64,000 nt of DNA from Mauremys mutica (taxonomy: Eukaryota > Chordata > Testudines > Geoemydidae), in contig NC_059082.1 of assembly GCF_020497125.1 (NCBI RefSeq), positions 60,156,948 to 60,220,947 of the forward strand. The letters run 5' to 3'. The number at the start of each line of letters is the position of its first letter. Positions within the stretch are counted from its first letter, which is position 1. The translations under genes and the position numbers were made by a program. Positions 23,001-33,416 of the stretch are shown here, in pieces. The notes under the pieces were generated by a model that was not told the DNA's origin, made no database searches, and worked only from the letters and a program-made list of their open reading frames with translations.

Positions 23001-23720
23001 TGCAGCCCGGTAAGAGTCATCTTGGGGTGGCTGTGAGGGCTGTATGTTGCTTTGTGGAGCTGTGGTTATGGAGAATATGGAGCAATTGCAGGGCCTTCAG
23101 GAAACCAACCAGGAAAACTATTACTCATTAGGCAGAGGACAGGTTCAAGATGCTTAATTCCAATGGCCTTGCCTGGAATAGCAGTGGGTGTTGCATGGGA
23201 GGCAGCTAATGGAAAAGGTAGGCCTTCCTCAAGCTGATTTACATTCTTCTGGGAAGCTCCACAGGGATGGTGAGGCAATGATGTATGTCCCATCCAGCCT
23301 GGTCTCACTCCCACCCAGCATGGACCTGCTTGCTGCCAGCACTCTGAACATCTGTTCCCTGTCTGTGCCTCATGTAGCCTGAACACCAACCCCCACAGGG
23401 GGGCATTCGAAAACCATTGCTGTTCCTCTCTCTGTGTGGGATTTCGGAGTTCCCTGCATGGAGGGGGTCCCCTCCATGCAGAGCTCCCAAGGGCACATTT
23501 TGATCTTCTTTTTAATGCTATGTATTCAGAGTAGCTGCCTTTCCTTTCATACCTACAGAGTCCATTAATTATAATAGACTTGTATTCTTTTATTTTAAGA
23601 ACTAATTCCATACTAAATTCAAAGTAAAGTCTGCAATAAACTCTTGTCACTTTAAGAGGATTTGTAATGGTGAGAGTGGAAGCCCTGTTTCTCCCTATAT
23701 CCAAAGTACAAAGCAACCAC
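20051..23720. other. No recognisable gene
   Basis: Unique-looking sequence. Frames at 20541-21014, 23066-23716 and others have no recognisable domain. No RNA gene or confident repeat was found. Confidence 0.4.
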
Positions 23721-23724
23721 CAAT

Positions 23725-24169
23725 GTCCATGAACTTCCCCAACATAATTCCTTGCACAGATCTTTTAGAAAAATATTCAGTCTTGATGCAATAACTGTCA
23801 GTGATGCAGAAGCCACCACAACCCTTGGTAAATTGTTCCAATGGCTAATTACTCTCACCATTAAAAATGTGTCTTATTTCCAATCTGAATTCATCCAACC
23901 ATTGGCTTGTGTTATTCCTTTCTCTACTAGACTGAAGAGCTGATTACTCAATATGTGTTCCCTATGTAGGTACTTATAGATTGTAATCAAGTCACCCCTT
24001 AATCTTCTCTTTGTTAAACTAAATAGATTGAGCTCCTTGAGTCTCTCACTATAAGGCATGTTTTCTAATCCTTTGGTCATTCTCATGGCTGTACTCTGAG
24101 CTCTCTCGCCAAGTTATCCGTCTGGAATTGTGAATGCCAGAACTGGATGCAGTATTCTAGCAGCTGCAC
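23725..24169 (-). mobile_element. Old CR1 LINE, 3' part (continues at 24944)
   Basis: The minus strand retains CR1 C-terminal coding blocks in broken frames: GLENMPYSERLKELNLFSLTKRRLRGD from about 24070 down to 23990, and a WNNLPRVVVASAS stretch near 23835. Divergence is greater than in the copies at 5811 or 39651. It is interrupted at 24169 by a solo LTR and resumes at 24944. Confidence 0.8.
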
Positions 24170-24943
24170 TGTACAGGGAGACTTTGGCAAACTAGTAAAG
24201 TGCCTAAAACCACTATGGCTTATTGTTAAATAAAGCCTAGTCAGCAAGCTGTAAATTGGCCATTCAGCAATCTCAGCTTGACCAAGGCAGGAGGGGAGGG
24301 GGTTTTGGGTGCCACAGCAAACGCAGCTTGACCCCGCATCCTTCCTGATAAGAATTGTGTTGAAGTTGCTGATACATGCATTTGAAAAGAGCAGGATATA
24401 CCCTCAGGAATGTCTATTGGGGTCTCAAGGCTGCAAACCCTGGTAAGACCCACACCTGGTTAATCAATAATCAGAAGGAGCCTCTTGCTTGATCACTGAA
24501 TTTGCTTATTTAACAAGGTTTCTTTAAGGAACATGTCATTCTATTACTAATGTATAAATAAGGGGAAAAAGCTTGAGATAGTTGGACTCGTTTGGGGACT
24601 CTTTTGGACTCTGTTTGGACTTTCCCTCTGGTTACATCTTGAGGTCCTCACCGGCAGATGGAAGATTTGGCCACCAGAAGCCTGCCGCTGTGTTACTTGA
24701 AAGCCACACTTAGCTTTGGTAATTATCAAGGGTTGGGGGTGTTTTACTAATTTTGTTGCGGACGTGTATAAGTGCTTGAGACTAGTAAAATTTAGCTTTA
24801 AGTGAAAGCACTCTTGTGTTGTCCTGTTTGTGCCAGACATCTATGGGTCAGATGGCCATGTCTCCTTTGATTTATTTCCTGACATCTTCTCACACAGAGT
24901 AAAAGTTACCAAGAGCTTTGGGTTGAAAGAACCCTGGGTAACA
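24170..24943 (+). mobile_element. Solo LTR, 774 bp, inserted in CR1
   Basis: Begins TGTACAGGGA, ends GGGTAACA, and is flanked by GCAC at 24166-24169 and 24944-24947. TG...CA termini plus a 4-bp duplication fit a gammaretrovirus-like (ERV class I) solo LTR. Plus orientation is suggested by a TATA box at 24553-24560 and a variant polyadenylation signal, AGTAAA, at 24784-24789. There is no internal coding sequence. When it is removed, the CR1 sequence on the two sides becomes continuous with one GCAC, which supports the boundaries. Confidence 0.82.
24553..24560 (+). promoter_or_regulatory. LTR TATA box
   Basis: TATAAATA followed by AGGGGAAAAAGC, placed mid-LTR about 230 bp before the AGTAAA signal, as expected for U3/R. 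Confidence 0.6.
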
Positions 24944-25500
24944 GCACCAATACCAAATATACATAACCACTCTACTCCTACTTGAGATTCCCCTATTTAT
25001 GCATCCTGGGATCACATTAGCTCTTTTTGGCCACAGAGTCACACTGGGAGTTCATGATCTAGTGACTGTCCACCATGAACCCCAAATCATTTTCAGAATC
25101 ACTGCTTCTCAGGATCGAATTCCCCATCCTATATGTTTGGTCTATAGCCTTTGTTCCTAGATGTATACATTTCCTTTAGTCAGATTAAAACACATACTAT
25201 TTTCTTATGCCTAATTAACCCAGTGATCCAGATCACTCTGTATCAGTGACCTGTCCTCTTCATTATTTACCACTCCACCAATTTTTATGTCAACTGCAAA
25301 CTTTCTGTCTGTCATGATTTTATGTTTTCTTCCAGATCATTGATGAAGATGTTAAATAGTTTAAGGCCAAGAATTTCTCAATCTGGGAACACACCTGCTT
25401 GAGGACGATTTCCCATTTAGAAATATATTTTGATATCTACTCATTAGCTAGTTTTTAGTCCATTTAATGTGTGCCATGTATATTTTATATCATTCTAGTG
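24944..25500 (-). mobile_element. Old CR1 LINE, 5' part of the interrupted copy
   Basis: Continues 23725-24169 on the minus strand through the RT palm. The region equivalent to the FADD motif is at about 25290-25300 but is mutated (plus strand reads TATGTCAACTGCAAAC). The block with the short island IxDL upstream is at 25335-25360. Frames are fully degraded. Confidence 0.75.
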
Positions 25501-25564
25501 TTTTTAGTTACTGGAGGACCCTTCTATACTGGAGTAATCCACCCATGGCACATTATGCTGGCTT

Positions 25565-25700
25565 TACGGCTGCTTTATGCTGGGGGTGTGGGTCAAATCT
25601 CAATAACTAATAATTACTTTCCTCATGGTGCTCTGTGAGACTTAATTTATGAGTGTTTATAAAGTGCTTTGGTAGGTGCTATAGAAGTGCAAAGAATTTT
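25565..25700 (+). repeat. CORE-SINE/L2-type 3' tail fragment
   Basis: TATAAAGTGCTTTGGTAGG and GCTATAGAAGTGCAAAG resemble the 3' tails shared by MIR-like SINEs and L2-type LINEs. Short and diverged. Confidence 0.5.
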
Positions 25701-26746
25701 TAGTTACTATTTTGTGGAATCTCTGGGCATATTGGGTTGAGACTTATGACAGCACAAGGACTACCGGACAGGGGTCAATATATGTTCTGTTAACCTTAGT
25801 ACACACTGTTTCACTACCCATGAAATTCTACAGAGTGGGACGGAGGATTATTTTTTTCAACATCTATTAAAACTACATCAAAATAAAATCCTTAAAGATT
25901 AATGATTTAAAATCATAGCCTAACGAATGATAATTCTTTTGCTATTTATTGTACAATATTAATTATGATGAACTCATTTAATATAAATTTGGCTGTCACT
26001 GGATTTCAATAAGATTTCATCTTAATTTATCATTCATTAATGTATCAATATTAAAAAGTGTTTCCCTCTAATAGTTTAGAGCTACTATAAAGCTAGGGAT
26101 ATATATGTAATGTTTGAGTTCAGAATTTACCTTTAGAGGTGGCTAAAGCTACAGTGAAGGATGTCTTTTATGTTTGAGGTTTTAGTTATTCTGAAGCTGG
26201 GGGGGGGAGGGCGGATTGAATGGTCAAATTCTGCAGTAAACCTTATCCAAGCAAACTTCCTATGGTAGCTTCAGAACTGCAGACCTTGATAAAAAATATT
26301 TAGCAGTGAATTGTTAAGTGCTAAGCACTAAAGTTAGCTACATGCAGCTACTGCCCATGATAAATGATAAATTCATGCACAATAAACTGAGAATTGTGTT
26401 AGAAGTTGGATATAATTAGAATACAAGGGGTCTCAGATATTACAAAAGTTACTTGATTGTTTTGCCTCATGGGCTGTCATTATCTTTCCAAGTGGTCTCC
26501 ACATAGTCATCTTTATGACACACTGAAAACCATGTTTTTGTAAATCCAGAGTGACCAAGTGCATCTCTCTGTCAGACTACTGTAGACCACTGTTTTGTGT
26601 GACTGAGTTACAGAAATGGAGGTGCTTTCCATGATTGTCACAATTAGTTAGGTCTTCATTGTTCAGCTCTCCTTGAGTGACTGTGTTTGTGTGCGGGGTG
26701 GGGAGGGGGGGAATACTCCTCCTGTTAAAAAGTAATTGTTAAAAGG
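25701..26746. other. No recognisable gene
   Basis: AT-rich sequence with a G-run at 26200-26208. Nothing was assigned. Confidence 0.4.
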
Positions 26747-26754
26747 ATTTATAA

Positions 26755-27058
26755 CAAGGGTCGGCAACCTTTCAGAAGTGCTGTGCCAAGTCTTCATTTA
26801 TTCACTGTAATTTAAGGTTTCACATGCCAGTAATACCTTCTAAAAATGTTAAAATGTATCTTTCTGTAAGTCTATAATATATAACTAAACCGTTGTTGTA
26901 TGTAAAGTAAATAAGGTTTTTAAAATGTTTAAGAAGCTTCATTTAAAATTAAATTAAAATGCAGAGTCCCCCGGACCAGTGGCCAGGACCCGGGCAGTGT
27001 GAGTGTGAAAATCAGCGAGTGTCGCCTTCGGCACATGTGCCATAGGTTGCCTACCCCG
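26755..27058. mobile_element. hAT MITE, 304 bp
   Basis: Left end CAAGGGTCGGCAACCTTTCA; right end, complement CGGGGTAGGCAACCTATGGC. An exact 8-bp duplication, ATTTATAA, lies at 26747-26754 and 27059-27066. The AT-rich interior holds a CCCGGACCAGTGGCCAGGACC segment near the right end. No coding capacity. Confidence 0.88.
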
Positions 27059-27066
27059 ATTTATAA

Positions 27067-27840
27067 TATATAATATAAATAAAATTTAAAAACAACAACA
27101 AATCTTTCAATTCCTTTTACTACTAGTTCCACCAGGAAGATGCTTTCTGCCATGTAAACAATTCCACTGTGCAGAGTAGCGGACTCATTGCTTGTCAGAG
27201 TCACATGCAGCAAAAACTAGAGAAATCAATATGCTTTATCCAACTTGCAAAAGTGCTGAAGGCAGCTAGCGTAGAAAATGACAACATGGTGAACAAACAT
27301 CAACAAAACACAGTGCCTCATATCCCAAAGAGCAATGCTATGAAACTGAAACATAAGGGATGTTTTGATAGTAAGATATATGGTGAAATACTTGAACTTA
27401 GATCGTAGATGTCCTGTAGTCCATCATTCAGACATTCCTTATAGTGTTTGTTTGTTTGTTTGTTTGTTTTTTCCCCTTAAATCATGCTATACACCTGACC
27501 ACCATTTTGGCACTTTCTTGACAGCATGTGCAACTTCTTCTTAAGCCACCATCAATACAACTGTGATGGAGCCACTATTTCGCTAAAGCAATTAAAAGCA
27601 GGTTTTGCGTCCTTGACAAATCTAATCCTTGTTAGACCACTAGGGCTTCATTCTGTGAGGTGCTGCATGCCTTTAGCTTCCATGGCCTTCAAAAAGAGCT
27701 GAGTTTGTTTGGCAACTTTCAGGATAGGAAGAAATCTGTGACTGGTGGATTTTTTTTTCTTTTCCCTTCTTTGTTCTGTGGAGGCGCATCCACTCCATAT
27801 CCCTGAGTCACTTGGATAGTCAGGATATGATAGGTAGCAC
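27067..27840. other. No gene; (GTTT)n microsatellite
   Basis: A (TTTG)n microsatellite occupies about 27445-27470. The 79-codon frame at 27169-27408 is lysine-rich with no known motif and is not supported as a gene. Confidence 0.45.
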
Positions 27841-28400
27841 TAATATTTAAAAGAGTGGCCTGTAAATGATTTGTAGAGAATTAATCGTATATTTATAAGT
27901 GTGCTATGCGTAGTGCACAGTAATATACAATACCTTACAAATAATTAACAATGTATTTACAGCAGAGTAGGGTTTTACATCTCACTCTAAATGACTTATT
28001 AAATGACTACATATCATTTATATCTGCATGTAGCCTAGTATGAATGGTTTGTTAGACAGTTATACTTTGTCAACAACTGCTACAAATGCATTTACATTAT
28101 TTTTAGTAGTTACTCATTTCATTATAAATGGCTTACTGAACATATCTATAACCTTGATAACTCCAGTCACTTTGTTAGTAATGGCTCCTTGAACAGTTAT
28201 AGCATAACAATAACCACAATGCATATAAATATTTCATAGGGAATCTATTGTTACTTATTTATCATTTATAACATGTGCTCCAGAAGCATTACAGAATATG
28301 TATTAAACATTTATAGACATTTTTGCTACTAGTAGCATGTGATATAAATACATTATTAATCTCATTGTGAATCATTGATGGGCATCCCTCTAAATAAGCA
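27840..28400. repeat. AT-rich degenerate repeat region
   Basis: A loose motif of the form AATGRYTYNTTGAACAGTTATA recurs at about 27989, 28042, 28136 and 28179, among many variants of ATAAAT and TTATAA. Spacing is irregular (about 53, 94 and 43 bp). It looks like an eroded tandem array or an old AT-rich element; the class is unknown. Confidence 0.4.
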
Positions 28401-29584
28401 GTACCAAAAGCGGGGTTGTTTAAAAGAGTGAGTTATTTTGTTTTAAGAGGTATACGCAGGATTTAGACAAATAAAAAAAAATACACAATGATGAAAGCCA
28501 GATGGAAGAAATGGCTACCTTGAAACCTTCTGCCTTTTAGAACCTTTCATCTTTAATATCTGCCAGCAATTACACATTAAGTTCTTCATACTTCAGCTGC
28601 CATTTTTTTCTTCACCAGCTATTCCATCAGGTTGGACAGTATATTTCTTGAGATAAGAATGTGGAATGAAGGCCATTCTTTCAAGCCATCATTTTTATTT
28701 GATCTGAATTGCTTTTCTGTCCTGGTTTCTAGGACCCCAAGCATTGTTCATGTATTCACTTGTATTGGTCTATAAAATTAATAGAGCTTTTTTTTTTTTT
28801 GTACAGAGGGGCCAAACTAGTTTGGAAATGCCATTTTTTAAGTTATAGGACCAGAGCCCTGTTGTGCTAAGAGTTAGATCAATATGTAGTCAAAGAGATG
28901 TCCTAAAGAACTTACCATCTAGTACCTTGTTTCTGCAGGTACTTACATGTCTCACTTCCATAATGCATGTGATTAGACCCTTTTGACTCAGAGATGGTAA
29001 TCACATGTAAAGTTACTTATATGCTAATTGTTTCCAGTGTTGGAGTCTAAATCAATGATAAGGTACAACAGGATATTCATTCATATATTTCCAAATATAG
29101 AGTTGCTTGCCTGCCTACCCACAGGAATTTTGATATTCAGTTGCCACAAATAGCTTGGGCAGTTCGAACTGTTTTCTCAAGGCTATGGCGGCAGGATTCC
29201 CAATGAAACAAATTAGTCCTGTTATTGCATTGATCATGGATGTAAGAGAAACAGTTAACTGATCTATAAGATTGCTCCCTATACTGTAGGCATCTATGCC
29301 ATGTGTTCTTTAGTAACACTTTCTCACTGTGAGTGACCATGCTTTCTCTCTCCTTTTTAGTTCTGGATACTGACCTATTTAATTATTTCTAAAATTACGC
29401 CTTCATCAGGTACTCCCTGGGGTAAATGTGAGGTGAGTAAAGAATCATCTTAACACGTACCTGTTCTCATGGGGTTCCCACAGAATATGGTTTATTACTT
29501 ATATATTTGTGTGCAATTTAGTGCTTTCCTTAAGGGAAGGAGTAAGAGGATATATAAAGTGTTGTAACTAGCTATCATTCTAAG
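28401..29584. other. No recognisable gene
   Basis: AT-rich, with a 12-T run at 28789-28800. Nothing was assigned. Confidence 0.4.
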
Positions 29585-29830
29585 GTTCTTTTGCGGCCTG
29601 TATTACTGGAGAATCTGAGCACCTCACAATCTTGTGATGTATGGATCCTCACCAGACTCCTGAGAGGCAACTTAGTACCATTATTCCCATGGTACAAATG
29701 GGGACTTGTGACACAAGGATGAAATGGTTTGTCCAATGGTACACAGGACATCTGTGGCTGAATAGGGAATTGAAGCGAGCGCTGCTAAATGCAAGCTAGC
29801 ATCCTAATCCTTCTATTTAATACACAGAAA
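29585..29830 (-). repeat. CORE-SINE/MIR-like element
   Basis: Reads antisense to the MIR core: CTGAGCACCTCACAATCTT, then CCATTATTCCCATGGTACAAA with TGGGGACTTGTGACAC, then an equivalent of the GTCACACAGG block, and GAATTGAAGC. About 240 bp, diverged. Confidence 0.55.
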
Positions 29831-31768
29831 GGTACATAACCATACTGAAAAAGTGGGACTATTCACAAGTGGTCCCAACATGTCAAGTTTTCAATTTCAC
29901 CTACTATATGTTCTTGAATTAATTTCTGTGTGGTATCTTGAACATTTTTTTTCTGTTCTTCATGGGTGTGTAATGCTCAGAATTACTGGAGCCTGCCCAG
30001 GTGACATGTGGACACATTCATCAAAAATGGGGTTTTGTAATATTTGCAGTCCATGAGAGGCAAAAGAGCAACATATCCCTAAGGCAATCTGAATTAGACA
30101 CATTGGAAAAATGTTGCCCAGGGAGAATATTGACTAAAGTTCATGGATGCGTGAGAGAGAATGTTTACTGATATTCAGAAGTGAATGTGTTTTGTTAAAG
30201 TATTATTGCTAAGGAGCCGAAATTGCTACAAAGAGATAACTATTGAATCGAAAGGTAGGAAAGCACTGTAGCAAACTGCATGGAATTTGGAGGGAGGAGT
30301 ACAGGTAACAGGAGAGAAGTTTGGAGGAGGCACAGGGAAGTCGATTTGTGTGCAAATTACTAGGATGCTGGCTGCAACTGCAGCATCTCTAAATAGTTCT
30401 CTGAAGAAAAAAGCCAGTTTAGTTTTACAAGCATGAAGTCCTTTCTTGTCAACCAGCACAGAGTACCTGAAACAAGCACTACATTGTGGTGACTGAGGGG
30501 GTGGGGGAACCCTGTCCTAAGTGGCTGGGGCAGTTCAACAGATACATGCTGAGGCAAATCTTGCCCAATCTCTATGGCTCCAGAGGCTGTACTGGAATGT
30601 GAGGGCTCCACACAGGAAGTGTGCAGCCCCATCTATGGCACAGAGTTCAGCTTATTCAAGCACTCTCGGCTCCATGAAAGATGTGTGTGGATTTCTACAG
30701 TCAGTCCCATTGATTTTTCTCTGTACTTAGGTCATTGTCTGGGAGCCATTTTAACTCTTAGATGCTGACTTGAGACAATGGTTATTAAAGAGTGAAGCTA
30801 ATATAATGCTCTAAGCCCAGGTAAAATGTCAGCTTTCTGTAACTCGGTTCAGTGCCAGTCTATGGAGCATCAAGGCAGGTAGAGAAAGGCATAGGTCACT
30901 ACTTGAGTACAGCAAGATCATGGGCATGGAAACAGATGTACTCTTCTTCCATAAGCAGTGCCACAGCAGGTCTGGTAAAGGTGTAAGGAAGTATCAAGAG
31001 AGACAAAAGGGAACTAGACACTATTGCAAGGACATACATGGAGAGACTTGTGAGAAGCTGCAAAATGAACCAAGAACTCATCTAAATGTGTCCTACTGTC
31101 TTGCTGCAAGAACAGAATATTGTAACAGAATTACTGTGCTGGCTGAGCCTCTGTGGGGCACATCCACTGAGAGCCTCTAAAGGCTGTGACACCTTCCCAA
31201 TGGGAAGGAACCCTGACAGAGTTCCCTCAGAGGAAGTTTCACCCCCAGTGCAGGGAATGTAAAAGTCTTTTTTGGAGTCAGCAGAGTTTCATTAGCACAG
31301 AGTGAAGCTGACCGCAGTGGAACTTGATTTAAATCATATGCATTGCTCTGTCCACCTGGCTGAATTGCTTCCAGACAAACTCCACCCGCTGCTCTGATGA
31401 CCCATCCATAATAGGCCCTCCATGAAACATGAGCCCCTGATTCCAGTTCCACTGATCATGATACATCTTCTTTATTTTGCAAATAACTGATGCCTAGAGC
31501 CCCATCCCGTGTGCCTTCGACCAGAGGTCACTAGCACATAGCAGAGTTGCAGTCTCATCTTCACCATAGACTCAGCTGGTTACATAATCTTTGAGACCGT
31601 TTCAGGAGTGGCCTATCTCTGTCTTTGAGTCTTGGGAACACTCTCTCTGCGGAGTCTCCTCCCTCCCCAGGGCATTTGTCTCTGACTGATTCTTTGTTAC
31701 TTAGTTCTGTGATTATCTCGGTAGGCTCTCTCTGGGTGTTGTGGCTGCTGGCCTGTTTCTTTGAATCA
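29831..31768. other. No recognisable gene; possible old LTR at the end
   Basis: No exon was recognised. From about 31184 (TGTGACACC) a minus-strand LTR is possible, because TTTATT at 31473-31478 gives a polyadenylation signal on that strand. The other boundary, perhaps beyond the hAT element at 31777-33408, was not found. Confidence 0.3.
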
Positions 31769-31867
31769 CTTATCCCCTGTGATGAGCTGCCAAAATCTTA
31801 ACAACCGGTTCCCTGTAAAAAGTTCTGATTTAAGGGATGCGCCACAGTATGTATTTTTTGTACCAAC

Positions 31868-32018
31868 AGGGTTACCATACTTCCGTATTTTCCTGGGAGG
31901 AATTTTAAAATTTAAAATTTTAATTTTAAAATTTAAAATTTTTAAATTTCTCCTGGATGGCGATTTAAGAATCAAAAAGCCTGACATGTCCAGGAAAATA
32001 CGGACGTATGTTAACCCT
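31868..32018. mobile_element. Nested MITE, 151 bp
   Basis: Ends AGGGTTACCATAC and (complement) AGGGTTAACATAC match at 12 of 13 positions. The interior is a near-perfect palindrome of AATTTTAAAATT units (about 31911-31950), and the CCGTATTTTCCTGG left subterminus is mirrored by CCAGGAAAATACGG on the right. Target duplication uncertain: TACCAACA against TACCTAAT gives 5 of 8, which could be an eroded hAT-type site. Confidence 0.6.
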
Positions 32019-32108
32019 ACCTAATGTTCTTTTTTAAAAAGATGGGTCTGAACTAGAAATGAGCTCCGTTTCACATGTGTGGGTCCCCGCCACTCCCTGG
32101 GGGTGTAC

Positions 32109-32230
32109 TAGGGTGACCAGATGTCCCGATTTTATACGGACAGTCCTGATTTTTGGGTCTTTTTCTTATATATGCTCTTATTACCCCCCACCCCGTCCTG
32201 ATTTTTCACACTTGCTGTCTGGTCACCCTA
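32109..32230. mobile_element. Nested hAT MITE, 122 bp
   Basis: Perfect inverted ends TAGGGTGACCAGA / TCTGGTCACCCTA. The 8-bp flanks GGGTGTAC (32101-32108) and GGGTGTGC (32231-32238) match at 7 of 8. It sits between two copies of a roughly 30-bp tandem unit beginning CACATGTGTGGGTCCC (about 32072 and 32238). Confidence 0.8.
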
Positions 32231-32334
32231 GGGTGTGCACATGTGTGGGTCCCAGCTGCTCCCTGCCCCCGTCATTGAAGCAGATGTGCAGGGTTACTGC
32301 CCTGGGAACTGCAGGGCACCAGTGGACATGAGGC

Positions 32335-33065
32335 CAGCTGCAGACAGGGGTGTGGGGCAGAGCTAGCTGGAGGCAGGGGGTGTGGAGCTGGCTGGAGACA
32401 GGAGGGTGCAGGGTTGGTTGGAGATGGTGGGTGTGGGGATGGCTGGAGATAGGGGCTGGCTGCAGGCAAGGCGGGGGGTGCGGGGCTGGCTGGAGACAGG
32501 GGTGTGTGGGGCTGCCTGGCTTTGGGCAGGGCTGCAGGGGGGTGTGGCAGGGGTTGTCTGGAGACAGAGGAGTGCAGGGCTGGCTGGCTTCAGGCAGGGG
32601 GGTACGGCAGGGGTTGGCTGGAGACAGGGCAGGGGGTGCAGCAGGGGCTGGCTGCGGGCTGGGGGTGTGGCGCTGGCTGGTGACGGGGGGGGTGTAGGGC
32701 TGGCTGGAAGCAGGGCAGGGGCCGACTGGAGGTAGGGGCTGGCTGCAGGCAGGGCAGGGGGGTGTGGGGCTGGCTGGAGACAGGGGTGTGTGGGTCTGGC
32801 TGGCTTTGGGAAGGGCCGCAGGGGTGTGTGTCAAGGGTTGGCTGGAGGCAGAGCAGTGCAGGACTTGCTGGCTTTGGGCAGGGGTGTGTGGAAGGGGCTG
32901 GCTGCAGGCAGGGCAGAGGGTGTGGGGCTGGCTGCAGGCAGGGCAGGGGGTGCGGCAGGGGCTGGCTGCAGGCAGGGCACGGGGTGTGGCAGGGGCTGGC
33001 TGCAGGTTGGGGGTGCAGGGCTGGCTGGAGACAGGGGATGGCTGCAGGCAGGGTGGCAGGTACTC
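32335..33065. repeat. G-rich minisatellite
   Basis: About 730 bp of imperfect units built from GGGGCTGGCTGCAGGCAGG and GGCTGGCTGGAGACAGGGG, unit length roughly 30-40 bp. Strong G/C strand bias with many G-runs, so G-quadruplex formation on the plus strand is plausible. Long open frames in all directions (for example 32223-33224 minus, proline/serine-rich) follow from the repeat composition and are not genes. Confidence 0.8.
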
Positions 33066-33416
33066 ATGGGGAGAGCGACTCGGAGCAGCCCGAGCAGTAG
33101 GACACAGCCCAGACCCAGCAGACCAGCCAGGGACCCACCAGGCAGCAGCGGGAGCCTCAGGGCCAGGGGTCGGGGGAGCAGCAGCAGCAACAGGGCCTGT
33201 GCCCAGGGCCAGGTGGTGGCCCACATGGCTCCTGCAGCGCAGCGCCCCTGGTGGCCAAAGGAGGAATTACATCAGTTCCCAGCCAGAGCCCATCAAAGCC
33301 GTAGTGCCCCCTCGCAGGGAAGCGGGCTAACAACCGGTTCTAAAACTACTTCAGAATTTAACAACCGGTTTGCGTGAACTGGTGTGAACTGGCTCCAGCT
33401 CACCACTGCTTATCCC

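Larger units (their letters stand above)
31777..33408. mobile_element. hAT-like composite element, 1632 bp
   Basis: The left end CTGTGATGAGCTG and the right end, complement CAGTGGTGAGCTG, are inverted, and an exact 8-bp duplication CTTATCCC lies at 31769-31776 and 33409-33416. Subterminal copies of AACAACCGGTT occur at about 31800, 33330 and 33360 in both halves. There is no transposase, so the element is non-autonomous. It has grown by taking in two smaller elements (31868-32018 and 32109-32230) and by expansion of a G-rich minisatellite (32335-33065). Confidence 0.85.

Noticed and set aside
23066..23716. 216-codon minus-strand frame as a possible gene
   Set aside because: No recognisable domain, no splice-site support, and no repeat explanation either; left unassigned rather than called.
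32223..33224. 333-codon proline/serine-rich minus-strand open frame (and several long plus-strand frames)
   Set aside because: It is the translation of a G-rich minisatellite; frames are open in many phases because the repeat lacks A/T-rich stop codons.
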